From an uncultured Blautia sp. (lineage in GTDB: Bacteria; Bacillota; Clostridia; Lachnospirales; Lachnospiraceae): a stretch of DNA of 17,130 bases. The translations under genes were made by a program, and so were the position numbers. Location of the stretch: the NCBI GenBank assembly GCA_938028845.1, contig CALIZJ010000296.1:1-17130 (forward strand), given 5' to 3'. Every line of letters starts with the position of its first letter. Within the stretch, counting starts at the first letter, position 1. Below are positions 7,944-14,872 of the stretch, piece by piece. The notes beneath the pieces are model-generated. The model saw only the letters and a program-made list of their open reading frames with translations. It was not told the DNA's origin and did no database searches.

Positions 7944-9455
7944 ATGGGTGAAGTTATCTTAACTATGAAGGACATTGATAAGTCCTTTCCTGGCGTTCAT
8001 GCCCTGGATCACGTTAATTTTGAAGTGAAACGCGGCGAAGTACATGCGCTTATGGGAGAAAACGGTGCCGGAAAATCCACTCTGATGAAGGTTTTGACCG
8101 GTATTTATCAGAAAGATTCTGGTTCCATTACCTACAAAGGAAAAGAAGTGGCATTTCACAATACCAGAGAGGCTCAGGATGCCGGTATTGTAATCGTACA
8201 TCAGGAATTAAACATGGTGGGCGATCTTACAGTTGCACAGAATATCTTTATCGGCCGTGAGCCGAAAAAAGGTTTCCGTATCGATGATAAGAAAATGATC
8301 GAAGATTCTAAGAAGCTGTTTAAAGATCTGAATATTGAGATCGACCCCCGTGAGAAAATGAATAATCTGACTGTCGGCAAGCAGCAGATGTGTGAGATCG
8401 CGAAAGCGATTTCCCATAAGGCAGAGGTCATCATTTTTGACGAGCCTTCAGCAGCGCTGACAGAAAAAGAGATTGCGGATCTTTTTGAAATCATTAAAGA
8501 CCTTCGCAGCAAAAATCTCGGAATTGTTTATATTTCCCACCGTATGGATGAGATCAAGGTCATTACAGACCGTGTAACAGTTATGCGTGACGGTGGATAT
8601 GTTGGAACATTGATTACCGCGGACAGTACGAAGGAAGATATCATTAACATGATGGTTGGCCGTGTAATTTATGAAGATCCGAAGCAGCACAGTATGGTTG
8701 CACCGGATGCACCGGTTGTCCTTAAAGTGGAACATCTGAATGCCGGAAAGATGGTACAGGATGTAAGTTTTGAGCTGAGAAAGGGAGAAATCCTTGGATT
8801 CTCCGGATTGATGGGAGCTGGACGTACAGAGACAGCGAGAGCTCTCTTTGGAGCGGATCCCAAGCAAAGCGGAAAGATTTCTATAAGAGGCAAGGACGGA
8901 CAGCTTCGTGAGGTAACAATTAACAGTCCCCAGGATGCTGTAAAATACGGAATCGGCTATCTGTCAGAGGACAGAAGAAGATATGGCTGTGTTGTACAGA
9001 AGTCTGTAACGGAAAATACAACCTTGGCGACTATGGAAGAATTCACCAGTGGTCTGGTTATAAAAAAGGGCAAAGAAAAACAGGTTACTGAAAAATATAT
9101 CAAGGAACTGGCTACAAAAACCCCGTCTGCGGATCAGCTGGTTGTAAATCTTTCCGGTGGTAATCAGCAGAAGGTAGTTATCGCCAAATGGCTGACCCGT
9201 GACAGTGAGATCCTGATCTTCGATGAGCCGACCAGAGGTATTGACGTTGGTGCCAAGAATGAAATCTACAAATTAATGAACAGGCTGGCAGCAGAAGGCA
9301 AATCGATCATCATGATTTCTTCTGAAATGACAGAGGTTCTCCGAATGAGTGACCGTATCATTATCATGTGTGAGGGTAAAGTAACAGGAGATATTGATAT
9401 TTCTGAAGCTACCCAGGAAAGCATCATGGATAAGGCTACACGGAATATCAATTAA
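7944..9455 (+). CDS. CUT2-family sugar ABC transporter ATPase (RbsA/MglA-like, two nucleotide-binding domains)
   Basis: This 503-residue protein has the usual length for the double-domain ATPases of ribose/galactose-type importers and energises uptake from the cytoplasmic face. The first domain has Walker A GENGAGKST (38-46, Lys44), Gln87 in the Q-loop, a degenerate signature LTVGKQQ, Walker B Asp166-Glu167 and His199. The second domain has a degenerate Walker A (GAGRT, Arg294 in place of Lys), an intact signature LSGGNQQ (403-409), Walker B Asp427-Glu428 and Ser460 where the switch His would be. This asymmetry is typical of the family, so it is not damage. A good ribosome binding site (AGGAGGGAGG) precedes the ATG. 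It lies between the two permease genes. Confidence 0.96.
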   Translation: MGEVILTMKDIDKSFPGVHALDHVNFEVKRGEVHALMGENGAGKSTLMKVLTGIYQKDSGSITYKGKEVAFHNTREAQDAGIVIVHQELNMVGDLTVAQNIFIGREPKKGFRIDDKKMIEDSKKLFKDLNIEIDPREKMNNLTVGKQQMCEIAKAISHKAEVIIFDEPSAALTEKEIADLFEIIKDLRSKNLGIVYISHRMDEIKVITDRVTVMRDGGYVGTLITADSTKEDIINMMVGRVIYEDPKQHSMVAPDAPVVLKVEHLNAGKMVQDVSFELRKGEILGFSGLMGAGRTETARALFGADPKQSGKISIRGKDGQLREVTINSPQDAVKYGIGYLSEDRRRYGCVVQKSVTENTTLATMEEFTSGLVIKKGKEKQVTEKYIKELATKTPSADQLVVNLSGGNQQKVVIAKWLTRDSEILIFDEPTRGIDVGAKNEIYKLMNRLAAEGKSIIMISSEMTEVLRMSDRIIIMCEGKVTGDIDISEATQESIMDKATRNIN

Positions 9456-9466
9456 GGAGGAAAGTC

Positions 9467-10438
9467 ATGACTAGGAAGAAAAAAAGTATTATAAGTGATC
9501 AAAGATTTATTGTTTTACTGGTAATCATTGTACTGAGTGCTATCTTCTCAATAATGAGTAAAGAGTTCAGACAGTACAGTACCGTTCTGAGTTTGCTGGA
9601 TTTCTCATACTATGATCTTCTGATGGCGATTGGTGTTACCTTCCCGCTTATTACAGGGGGTGTTGACTTGTCCATCGGAACCGGTATGGTATGTTATGCT
9701 CTGATCGCCGGAACAATGGTGAGAAGCCAGGGATGGCCGGTTTTAGCTGCAATGCTGCTCTGTGTTGTATTAGGCGTTATTGTTGGTTTGTTAAACGGTG
9801 TTCTGATCGGTGTCATGAATCTTCCGCCGTTTCTTGCAACCCTTTGTACCTGTATGATCACACGAGGCGCTGGATCTCTTTGCAGTGCTACTCCATGGCC
9901 TGGACTTACTCAGGAGGGAGGATGGTTTCATTCCATCTTTAAGATTACGATCGGAAGCGGAAGAAGCGCGGATCGTTATCCCATTGGTTTCCTGTGGATG
10001 ATCCTTTTGGTTCTTCTCATGGAATTTGTATTAAACCATACGAAATTCGGACGTTATACAATTGCGATCGGTTCTAATAAAGAAGCAGCCGCTCTTTCCG
10101 GAATTAATGTTAAATTCTACCATGTAATGGTATATGTGGTATGCGGTTTGTTTACAGGACTTGCAGCAATTGCTTATGCAGCAGTTACACCTACTGTACA
10201 GCCTGGTACTGGTGCCGGTTTGGAAATGGATGCCATCGGCGGTGTATTCGTAGGCGGTGTTGCCGCATCCGGCGGATATGGATCTGTGATCGGTACGTTC
10301 GTAGGTATTTTCGTGATCATGCTTTTGAAGACTGGTTTGCCTTACATAGGACTTCAGGCGAACTGGCAGCAGATCATCACTGGTATCGTATTGATCGTTG
10401 CAGTATTGATTGATATTTTGAAAGAAAAGAAAAGATAA
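9467..10438 (+). CDS. CUT2-family sugar ABC transporter permease (RbsC-like), second copy
   Basis: This 323-residue RbsC-type membrane protein is the second permease of the importer. Residues 64-71 carry GGVDLSIG, and the C-terminal half has GSVIGTFVGIFVIMLLKTG followed by WQQIITGIVLI. Its sequence differs from the first permease over most of its length, including the loop around residues 130-160 with its SATPWPG segment, so the transporter should be a heterodimer. AAGGAGG lies just upstream, and the gap to the ATPase gene is only 11 nt. Importers with two distinct RbsC-type permeases include the rhizobial rhamnose system RhaSTPQ, E. coli YtfQRT-YjfF (galactofuranose) and bifidobacterial FruEKFG (fructose). 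Confidence 0.93.
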   Translation: MTRKKKSIISDQRFIVLLVIIVLSAIFSIMSKEFRQYSTVLSLLDFSYYDLLMAIGVTFPLITGGVDLSIGTGMVCYALIAGTMVRSQGWPVLAAMLLCVVLGVIVGLLNGVLIGVMNLPPFLATLCTCMITRGAGSLCSATPWPGLTQEGGWFHSIFKITIGSGRSADRYPIGFLWMILLVLLMEFVLNHTKFGRYTIAIGSNKEAAALSGINVKFYHVMVYVVCGLFTGLAAIAYAAVTPTVQPGTGAGLEMDAIGGVFVGGVAASGGYGSVIGTFVGIFVIMLLKTGLPYIGLQANWQQIITGIVLIVAVLIDILKEKKR

Positions 10439-10465
10439 AAATTTTTAGTAAACAGTGGATGTGAA

Positions 10466-10491
10466 ACGTCAGGCGTTTCTCCGCCTGACGT
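10466..10491 (+). promoter_or_regulatory. Intercistronic stem-loop before the binding-protein gene
   Basis: ACGTCAGGCG (10466-10475) pairs perfectly with CGCCTGACGT (10482-10491) around a 6-nt loop. The bases after it are ATCATCAT rather than a T-run, so it is unlikely to terminate. Placed 27 nt after the permease stop and 41 nt before the binding-protein start, it suits a role as an RNA-stabilising or processing element. Such an element would allow a much higher level of binding-protein mRNA than of the permease mRNA upstream. Confidence 0.6.
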
Positions 10492-10532
10492 ATCATCATA
10501 AAAAACTATATAATTTAAGGAGGACGAAGTAA

Positions 10533-11768
10533 ATGAAAGTAAGAAAACTGATTGCGTTGGGACTTTGCGCAGCAATGGTAACAACAATGACAGCTGCTCC
10601 TGTTCTGGCTGAAGAAGAAGCAGCAACAGAGGAGGCTGCTTCTGAGGAAACTACAGAGGAAACAACTGAAGAGACAACAGAGGATGCAGAAGCAACAGAA
10701 GAGGCTGCTACAGACGACGCAGCAGCTGCTGAGGATCCAACCGCACAGTTCGAGGGATTGGTAGCAAACGAAGCTTATGAATTCCCGATGATCGTTAAAT
10801 CCTTCCAGTCTACATACTGGGATGCAGCTCAGGAAGGTATGAAGATGGCTGCTGATGAGCTGGGTGTAACTTATACAGCTCAGGGACCAAACAGTGAGTC
10901 CGATATCGCTGACCAGGTTAACATGGTTAACACAGCTATCAGTGCAAATCCTGTTGGTTTAGGTCTGGCAGCATGCGATACCTCTTCCGTTCTGGATGCT
11001 CTTCAGGAATGTGTAGACAAAGGTATCCCGGTAGTTACATTTGATACAGGTATTGCAGATGCTCCAGAAGGATCTGTTGTATGTGAAGTAGCTACAGATA
11101 ACGCACAGGCTGGTTCTGTTGCAGCAGAAAATATGTATGCAGCAATCAAAGACGTAATTGCAAACGCTGAGGGACAGGTTATCATCGGTGAAGTTAACCA
11201 GGATGCAACCGCTCTGAATATTCAGCAGCGTGGCGGCGGATTCATCGACAAGATGATCGAGCTGATCCAGGCAGACGGCAAAACTGTTGCAGTTACAGGT
11301 AATGAGTTCTATGTAAACGCAGCTCAGGGTGCAGACGCAGATGCTGAAAGCGCAGACGTTGTTATCCAGGTAGCTGTACCGGCTCAGACAACTGTAGAGC
11401 TTTGCTCCACAGAGGCTCAGGCTATCCTTTCTCAGGAAAACTGCATCGCTATCTTCGGTTCTAACCAGACAGCAGCAGAAGGTGTTCTTGCAGCAAACGC
11501 AAACCTGAACGTTCTTGGTTCTGATCCAGCTAACGGCGACGTAGTTGGTGTTGGTTTCGATGCTGGTTCTATCATTAAAGCAGCTGTTCAGGATGGCACA
11601 TTCATCGGTGCTGTTACACAGTCTCCTCTGATGATGGGTTACTACGCAATCTACGCTCTGACCGCAGCAGCTAACGGACAGGAGCTGGTAGACGTTCCTA
11701 CAGATGGTTACTGGTACGATGCAACAAACATGGAAGACGAGTCCATCGCTCCGAACCTGTATGACTAA
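10533..11768 (+). CDS. Secreted CUT2 sugar-binding protein with acidic low-complexity linker
   Basis: This 411-residue substrate-binding subunit serves the adjacent importer. Residues 1-26 form a signal peptide (KVRK, hydrophobic core, APVLA) with a likely signal peptidase I site after Ala26. Cys12 is preceded by LGL, a poor lipobox, so lipid anchoring is not evident. Residues 27-72 are almost entirely Glu, Thr and Ala with a few Asp, encoded by GAA/GAG-ACA/ACT repeats. From about 80 the type-I periplasmic-binding fold follows, with FQSTYWDAAQEGMKMAADELG, DQVNMVNTAISANP, PVVTFDTGI and GVGFDAGS. It ends in APNLYD. Codon use is narrow (GCA/GCT, GTT/GTA, AAC), as in highly expressed genes. AAGGAGG precedes the start and a terminator follows. 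It is only distantly similar to the anchored binding protein at 5745-6758, so the two likely have different jobs. The ligand is not readable. Confidence 0.93.
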   Translation: MKVRKLIALGLCAAMVTTMTAAPVLAEEEAATEEAASEETTEETTEETTEDAEATEEAATDDAAAAEDPTAQFEGLVANEAYEFPMIVKSFQSTYWDAAQEGMKMAADELGVTYTAQGPNSESDIADQVNMVNTAISANPVGLGLAACDTSSVLDALQECVDKGIPVVTFDTGIADAPEGSVVCEVATDNAQAGSVAAENMYAAIKDVIANAEGQVIIGEVNQDATALNIQQRGGGFIDKMIELIQADGKTVAVTGNEFYVNAAQGADADAESADVVIQVAVPAQTTVELCSTEAQAILSQENCIAIFGSNQTAAEGVLAANANLNVLGSDPANGDVVGVGFDAGSIIKAAVQDGTFIGAVTQSPLMMGYYAIYALTAAANGQELVDVPTDGYWYDATNMEDESIAPNLYD

Positions 11769-11811
11769 TTCGTAAGTATACTTTCAAAAGGAATTACTGA
11801 CATGATTTAAT

Positions 11812-11846
11812 AAGAAGGGTATCCCGGCAGCGGGGTACCCTTCTTT
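11812..11846 (+). terminator. Terminator of the sugar importer operon
   Basis: A 14-bp stem with one G-T wobble (11812-11825 with 11832-11845) and a GGCAGC loop ends in TTCTTT. It lies 43 nt after the binding-protein stop. The A-rich 5' side also allows action on the opposite strand, although nothing converges here. Confidence 0.85.
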
Positions 11847-11888
11847 ACCGCAGGAAAAGTTTAACCAAATCAGACAGCGAATATTCCC

Positions 11889-11917
11889 TTGACATTGCAA
11901 TTTCCTATTTCTATAGA
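11889..11917 (+). promoter_or_regulatory. Candidate rhaB promoter P1
   Basis: A perfect -35 hexamer TTGACA (11889-11894), a 17-base spacer and TATAGA (11912-11917) would start transcription near 11925, giving a leader of about 135 nt. The 8-bp palindrome ATTGCAAT (11894-11901) sits directly on the end of the -35 box and could be part of an operator. Confidence 0.5.
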
Positions 11918-11956
11918 TATAAATAATGTATTTTTCAGAAACAAGGCTCTTCCTGC

Positions 11957-11986
11957 TTGTCGTAACCCACAGGAATGTGTTATCAT
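11957..11986 (+). promoter_or_regulatory. Candidate rhaB promoter P2 with extended -10
   Basis: TATCAT (11981-11986) is preceded by TGT, giving an extended -10. A partial -35, TTGTCG (11957-11962), is 18 bases upstream. Initiation near 11993 would give a leader of about 67 nt. Confidence 0.4.
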
Positions 11987-12003
11987 CAATTAGGAAGACA
12001 TTA

Positions 12004-12031
12004 TTCGGAGCAAAATAGCGAACGATCCGAA
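12004..12031 (+). repeat. Inverted repeat TTCGGA/TCCGAA in the rhaB leader
   Basis: TTCGGA (12004-12009) and TCCGAA (12026-12031) are inverted copies separated by 16 bases, just downstream of candidate promoter P2 and 16 bases before the AGGAGG at 12047-12052. It could be a repressor operator or a weak RNA hairpin. The arms are short. Confidence 0.35.
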
Positions 12032-12059
12032 AAAATTAATATATTGAGGAGGTTTTGAA

Positions 12060-13466
12060 ATGGCTACATATTATTTGGCAGTAGACATCGGCGCATCCAG
12101 CGGCCGCCATATTTTAGGGCATATGGAAGACGGAAAAATGGTGCTGGAGGAAGTTTACCGTTTTGAAAACGGAATGGTAAAAAAAGACGGGGAACTGTGC
12201 TGGGAATTTGACCGTCTGTTTACAGAGATTAAGAATGGTCTGAAAAAATGTAAGGAGCTTGGAAAAGTTCCTGTAAGCATGGGTGTAGACACTTGGGGCG
12301 TTGACTTCGTACTTCTTGACAAGGACGAGAAGGTTCTGGGAAATACCGTAGGATATCGTGATCACCGTACAGAGGGAATGGACGAAGAAGTATATAAGAT
12401 TATTTCTCTGGAAGATCTCTATGAAAGAACCGGTATCCAGAAGGCGATCTTTAATACAGTATATCAGTTAATGGCTGTAAAGAAAAAACATCCGGAATAT
12501 CTGGAGCAGGCTGAGACACTTCTTCATGTACCGGACTATTTCCACTATCTTCTTACTGGACAGAAAACAAATGAATATACAGAGGCGACGACAGGACAGC
12601 TTGTAAATCCGTATACCAAGGATTGGGATTATGAGCTGATCGATATGCTTGGATATCCCAGAAAGATTTTCCAGAAGCTGATCATGCCGGGAACAAGCAT
12701 TGGCCATCTCACAGAGGAAGTAAAGAATGAGGTTGGCTTTGATCTGGAAGTGGTAGCTCCGGCTACACACGATACAGGTTCTGCTGTTTTGGCAGTACCG
12801 GCAAATGACGACGACTTTATTTACATCAGCTCCGGAACCTGGTCCTTAATGGGACTGGAAAGAGAGGAACCGGACTGTTCCAAGAGAAGCTGCGAGCTGA
12901 ATCTTACCAATGAGGGCGGCTATGCTGGACGTTTCCGCTATCTGAAGAACATCATGGGTCTTTGGATGATCCAGTCTGTGCGCCATGAATTTGACGATAA
13001 ATATGGATTTGCAGAGATCTGCCAGATGGCTGAGGAAGCAAAGGATTTCCCATCCAGAGTAGATGCAAACGATGAATGTTTCCTTTCCCCGGATAATATG
13101 ACTGAGGAAGTAAAAAATTACTGCCGCAGAACCGGACAGCAGGTACCGGAGACATTAGGAGAGCTTGCTACAGTAATCTATACCAGCCTTGCAGAATGTT
13201 ATGCAAAGACTGCTAAGGAACTGGAAGAGATGACTGGAAGAACCTACAGCCGCATCCATATCGTAGGCGGCGGCTCCAATGCAGGATACCTTAACGAGCT
13301 GACAGCAAAGGCTACCAAGAAAGAAATCCATGCAGGCCCGGGCGAGGCGACTGCTATTGGAAATATTACCGCACAGATGCTGAAAGCCGGCGTATTTGGC
13401 TCCATTGAGGAAGCAAGAAATGTAATTCACGAGTCCTTCGATGTAAAGATCTACAAAGCTGAGTAA
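12060..13466 (+). CDS. rhaB: Rhamnulokinase (L-rhamnulose kinase)
   Basis: This 468-residue FGGY-family carbohydrate kinase phosphorylates L-rhamnulose with ATP to L-rhamnulose 1-phosphate, the second step of cytoplasmic L-rhamnose breakdown. Family landmarks are DIGASSGR (9-16), MGVDTWGVDFVLLD (74-87), YRDHRTEGM (99-107), VPDYFHYLLTG (157-167), Asp238 in THDTGSAV as the probable catalytic base, GTWSLMGLE (259-267), LKNIMGLW, and the C-terminal VGGGSNAGYLNELTA segment. Length and motif order are those of RhaB rather than xylulokinase or fuculokinase. AGGAGG at 12047-12052 fixes the start. The gene has its own promoter region and terminator, so it is a single-gene unit. Neither rhamnose isomerase (rhaA) nor the aldolase (rhaD) is in the window, so the rest of the pathway must lie elsewhere. 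Position directly after the importer suggests, without proving, that the importer carries rhamnose. Confidence 0.95.
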   Translation: MATYYLAVDIGASSGRHILGHMEDGKMVLEEVYRFENGMVKKDGELCWEFDRLFTEIKNGLKKCKELGKVPVSMGVDTWGVDFVLLDKDEKVLGNTVGYRDHRTEGMDEEVYKIISLEDLYERTGIQKAIFNTVYQLMAVKKKHPEYLEQAETLLHVPDYFHYLLTGQKTNEYTEATTGQLVNPYTKDWDYELIDMLGYPRKIFQKLIMPGTSIGHLTEEVKNEVGFDLEVVAPATHDTGSAVLAVPANDDDFIYISSGTWSLMGLEREEPDCSKRSCELNLTNEGGYAGRFRYLKNIMGLWMIQSVRHEFDDKYGFAEICQMAEEAKDFPSRVDANDECFLSPDNMTEEVKNYCRRTGQQVPETLGELATVIYTSLAECYAKTAKELEEMTGRTYSRIHIVGGGSNAGYLNELTAKATKKEIHAGPGEATAIGNITAQMLKAGVFGSIEEARNVIHESFDVKIYKAE

Positions 13467-13512
13467 TTTTTCCCAAGCTTTCTGACCTAATCTTTTATAC
13501 ATATATTCACAG

Positions 13513-13546
13513 AAACGGAATACTGCATGAGCGGTATTCCGTTTTT
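13513..13546 (+). terminator. Terminator after rhaB
   Basis: A 14-bp stem with one wobble pair (13513-13526 with 13531-13544, ATGA loop) is followed by a T-run (five T at 13542-13546). It starts 46 nt after the rhaB stop. The AAA on the 5' side gives a symmetrical, possibly bidirectional hairpin. Confidence 0.88.
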
Positions 13547-13645
13547 GGTGTAAAATGTGTTTTGACTTTAAACAAAAGGCAATTGAACAAATTTATAGAT
13601 CTGCCGAAAGGGTGCGGCAGGAAGGGAAACGGAGGGAAAAGGACT

Positions 13646-14407
13646 ATGACGGAAATAAAGCAGAGATATGAAATCCTGGATATTTTAAGGGGATTTGCCC
13701 TGATAAATATGATTGCTTTCCATGGATTGTGGGATCTTATAAACCTGGAAGGTCTGCGCTTAAGCAGTACCGCATCTCACTGGACCTATATCTGGCAGCA
13801 AGGGATCTGCAGTCTGTTTATCCTGCTTTCCGGGTTCTGCTGGTCTTTGGGAAAAAGACATTTCCGGCACGGCTGTGTGGTATTTGCGGCAGGGATTTTA
13901 GTTTCGGCTGTTACCTGGATAATTATGCCAAAACAGAGCATCACCTTTGGAATCCTTACCTTTTTAGGAAGCAGTATGCTTATTATGATTCCTTTGGAAT
14001 TTGTGTTAAAAAAGATTGGATGGAAAGCAGGGCTTTTTGTTTCTATAATTTTTTTTATAGGTACAAAAAATATAAATTCAGGCAGCCTTGGCTTTGGAAG
14101 TTACGCGCTGTTTAGGCTGCCTGAAAATCTGTACAAAGGTTATATAGCTACTTATCTGGGATTTACGGACCCGAGTTTTGCCTCCACAGATTACTTTTCC
14201 CTGTTTCCCTGGTTCTTTTTATTCCTAAGCGGTTATTTTCTTTACCGGCTCTTTCGTGAAAAAGGCTGGCTGTCTAAATTAAAACGCAAGGCACCGGGGA
14301 AAAACGTCCTTGCCTTTATGGGAAGACATTCCCTTATTTTTTATCTTCTCCACCAGCCCTGTCTTTTGCTTCTCATGGAGCTGTACAATATCGTATCCCC
14401 GCTCTAA
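13646..14407 (+). CDS. DUF1624 / HGSNAT-like integral membrane protein
   Basis: This 253-residue multi-pass membrane protein belongs to the DUF1624 (heparan-alpha-glucosaminide N-acetyltransferase-like catalytic domain) family. The opening YEILDILRGFALINMIAFHGLWD, with its Arg-Gly and His, and QQGICSLFILLSGFCWSLG are characteristic, as is the late MGRHSLIFYLLHQP segment. Five to seven hydrophobic helices are visible. Such proteins are thought to move acyl groups across the membrane to sugars, but the bacterial substrate is unknown. I chose the ATG at 13646 because GGAGGG at 13631-13636 is well placed and the protein then begins at the family-typical point. A TTG start at 13562 would add 28 basic residues without support. 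It seems unrelated in function to the sugar operon and converges with the - strand genes. Confidence 0.85.
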   Translation: MTEIKQRYEILDILRGFALINMIAFHGLWDLINLEGLRLSSTASHWTYIWQQGICSLFILLSGFCWSLGKRHFRHGCVVFAAGILVSAVTWIIMPKQSITFGILTFLGSSMLIMIPLEFVLKKIGWKAGLFVSIIFFIGTKNINSGSLGFGSYALFRLPENLYKGYIATYLGFTDPSFASTDYFSLFPWFFLFLSGYFLYRLFREKGWLSKLKRKAPGKNVLAFMGRHSLIFYLLHQPCLLLLMELYNIVSPL

Positions 14408-14440
14408 CCGTTCGCTTTACCTAAGAAACCGCTGCGGGAT

Positions 14441-14827
14441 TTAAGAGAGCTTCTGCATTTCCTGATGCTCTCTTTTTAATTCCTCGTAAAGCTTCAGGGA
14501 ATTCCAATGCTGGTTTACAGGGGTGAGCATTGCCTTTAAAGCTACGGGGTCCAGACCTTCCTTCCGGAAAAAGCGGAGAAATCTATCGGATTGGTCTGGG
14601 GAAAGACCGCACATTACAAGCATTTCTTCGAAAAAGTTTCCTCCCAGATGGAAGGAAGTGTCCTTTTGGAAACCGGACAGCCCGGCGAGATAGCCAAGGG
14701 GCTGCCAGAATTCCGGCACTTCCACCATACGGAAGGAAATTTTTTCTTTATTTAGGTATCTGCGGATAAGGCGTGTCCTTTCATCCGGTTTAAAATTGTA
14801 TCCTAAGACAAGGAGTTTTTCTGTCAT
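14441..14827 (-). CDS. DUF3783-type small protein
   Basis: This 128-residue soluble protein of unknown function resembles the DUF3783 family, short proteins common in Clostridia. The N-terminal half reads as a small alpha/beta unit beginning MTEKLLVLGYN, with a hydrophobic strand. The middle has EMLVMCGLSPDQSDRFLRFFRKEG, then LKAMLTPVNQHWNS and a charged C-terminal helix. No catalytic motif, signal peptide or membrane segment is visible. The start is supported on the - strand by GGGAGG about eight bases upstream. It follows the kinase-AraC fusion gene after 45 nt with no clear terminator between them, so co-transcription is possible. The family assignment is by resemblance only. Confidence 0.7.
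   Translation of the reverse strand: MTEKLLVLGYNFKPDERTRLIRRYLNKEKISFRMVEVPEFWQPLGYLAGLSGFQKDTSFHLGGNFFEEMLVMCGLSPDQSDRFLRFFRKEGLDPVALKAMLTPVNQHWNSLKLYEELKREHQEMQKLS
14443..14477 (+). terminator. Terminator of the DUF1624 gene, lying inside the opposing gene's 3' end
   Basis: AAGAGAGC (14443-14450) pairs with GCTCTCTT (14467-14474) and a T-run of five follows (14473-14477). GCAT/ATGC can pair inside the 16-nt loop. It starts 36 nt after the DUF1624 stop. The whole structure overlaps the last codons of the - strand gene, so the same bases serve as protein code and terminator. Confidence 0.6.
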
Positions 14828-14872
14828 ATTCTGCCTCCCTTACAGCTTTTTTCTTCCGCCGGAGGCTGTATT

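Noticed and set aside
8860..9420. Second ATPase domain with Arg instead of the Walker A Lys and Ser in place of the switch His as a sign of inactivation
   Set aside because: Degenerate C-terminal Walker A and H-loop are usual for RbsA/MglA-type double ATPases.
10141..10413. 90-codon Cys/Arg-rich + strand frame inside the second permease gene
   Set aside because: The composition is what out-of-frame reading of a Gly/Ala/Val-rich membrane protein gives; no start signal.
10485..10514. TATAAT (10509-10514) with CTGACG 18 bases upstream as a promoter for the binding-protein gene
   Set aside because: The start would fall near 10521, inside the ribosome binding site at 10517-10523, leaving no usable leader. 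The -35 also lies in the stem-loop.
13562..13599. TTGACT (13562) and TATAGA (13594) as a promoter for the DUF1624 gene
   Set aside because: The spacer of 26 bases is too long. No better pair was found, so no promoter is claimed.
14828..14872. TACAGC...GCTGTA pairing on the - strand as a terminator between the fusion gene and the DUF3783 gene
   Set aside because: The stem is short and no T-run follows on the - strand, so the two genes may be co-transcribed.
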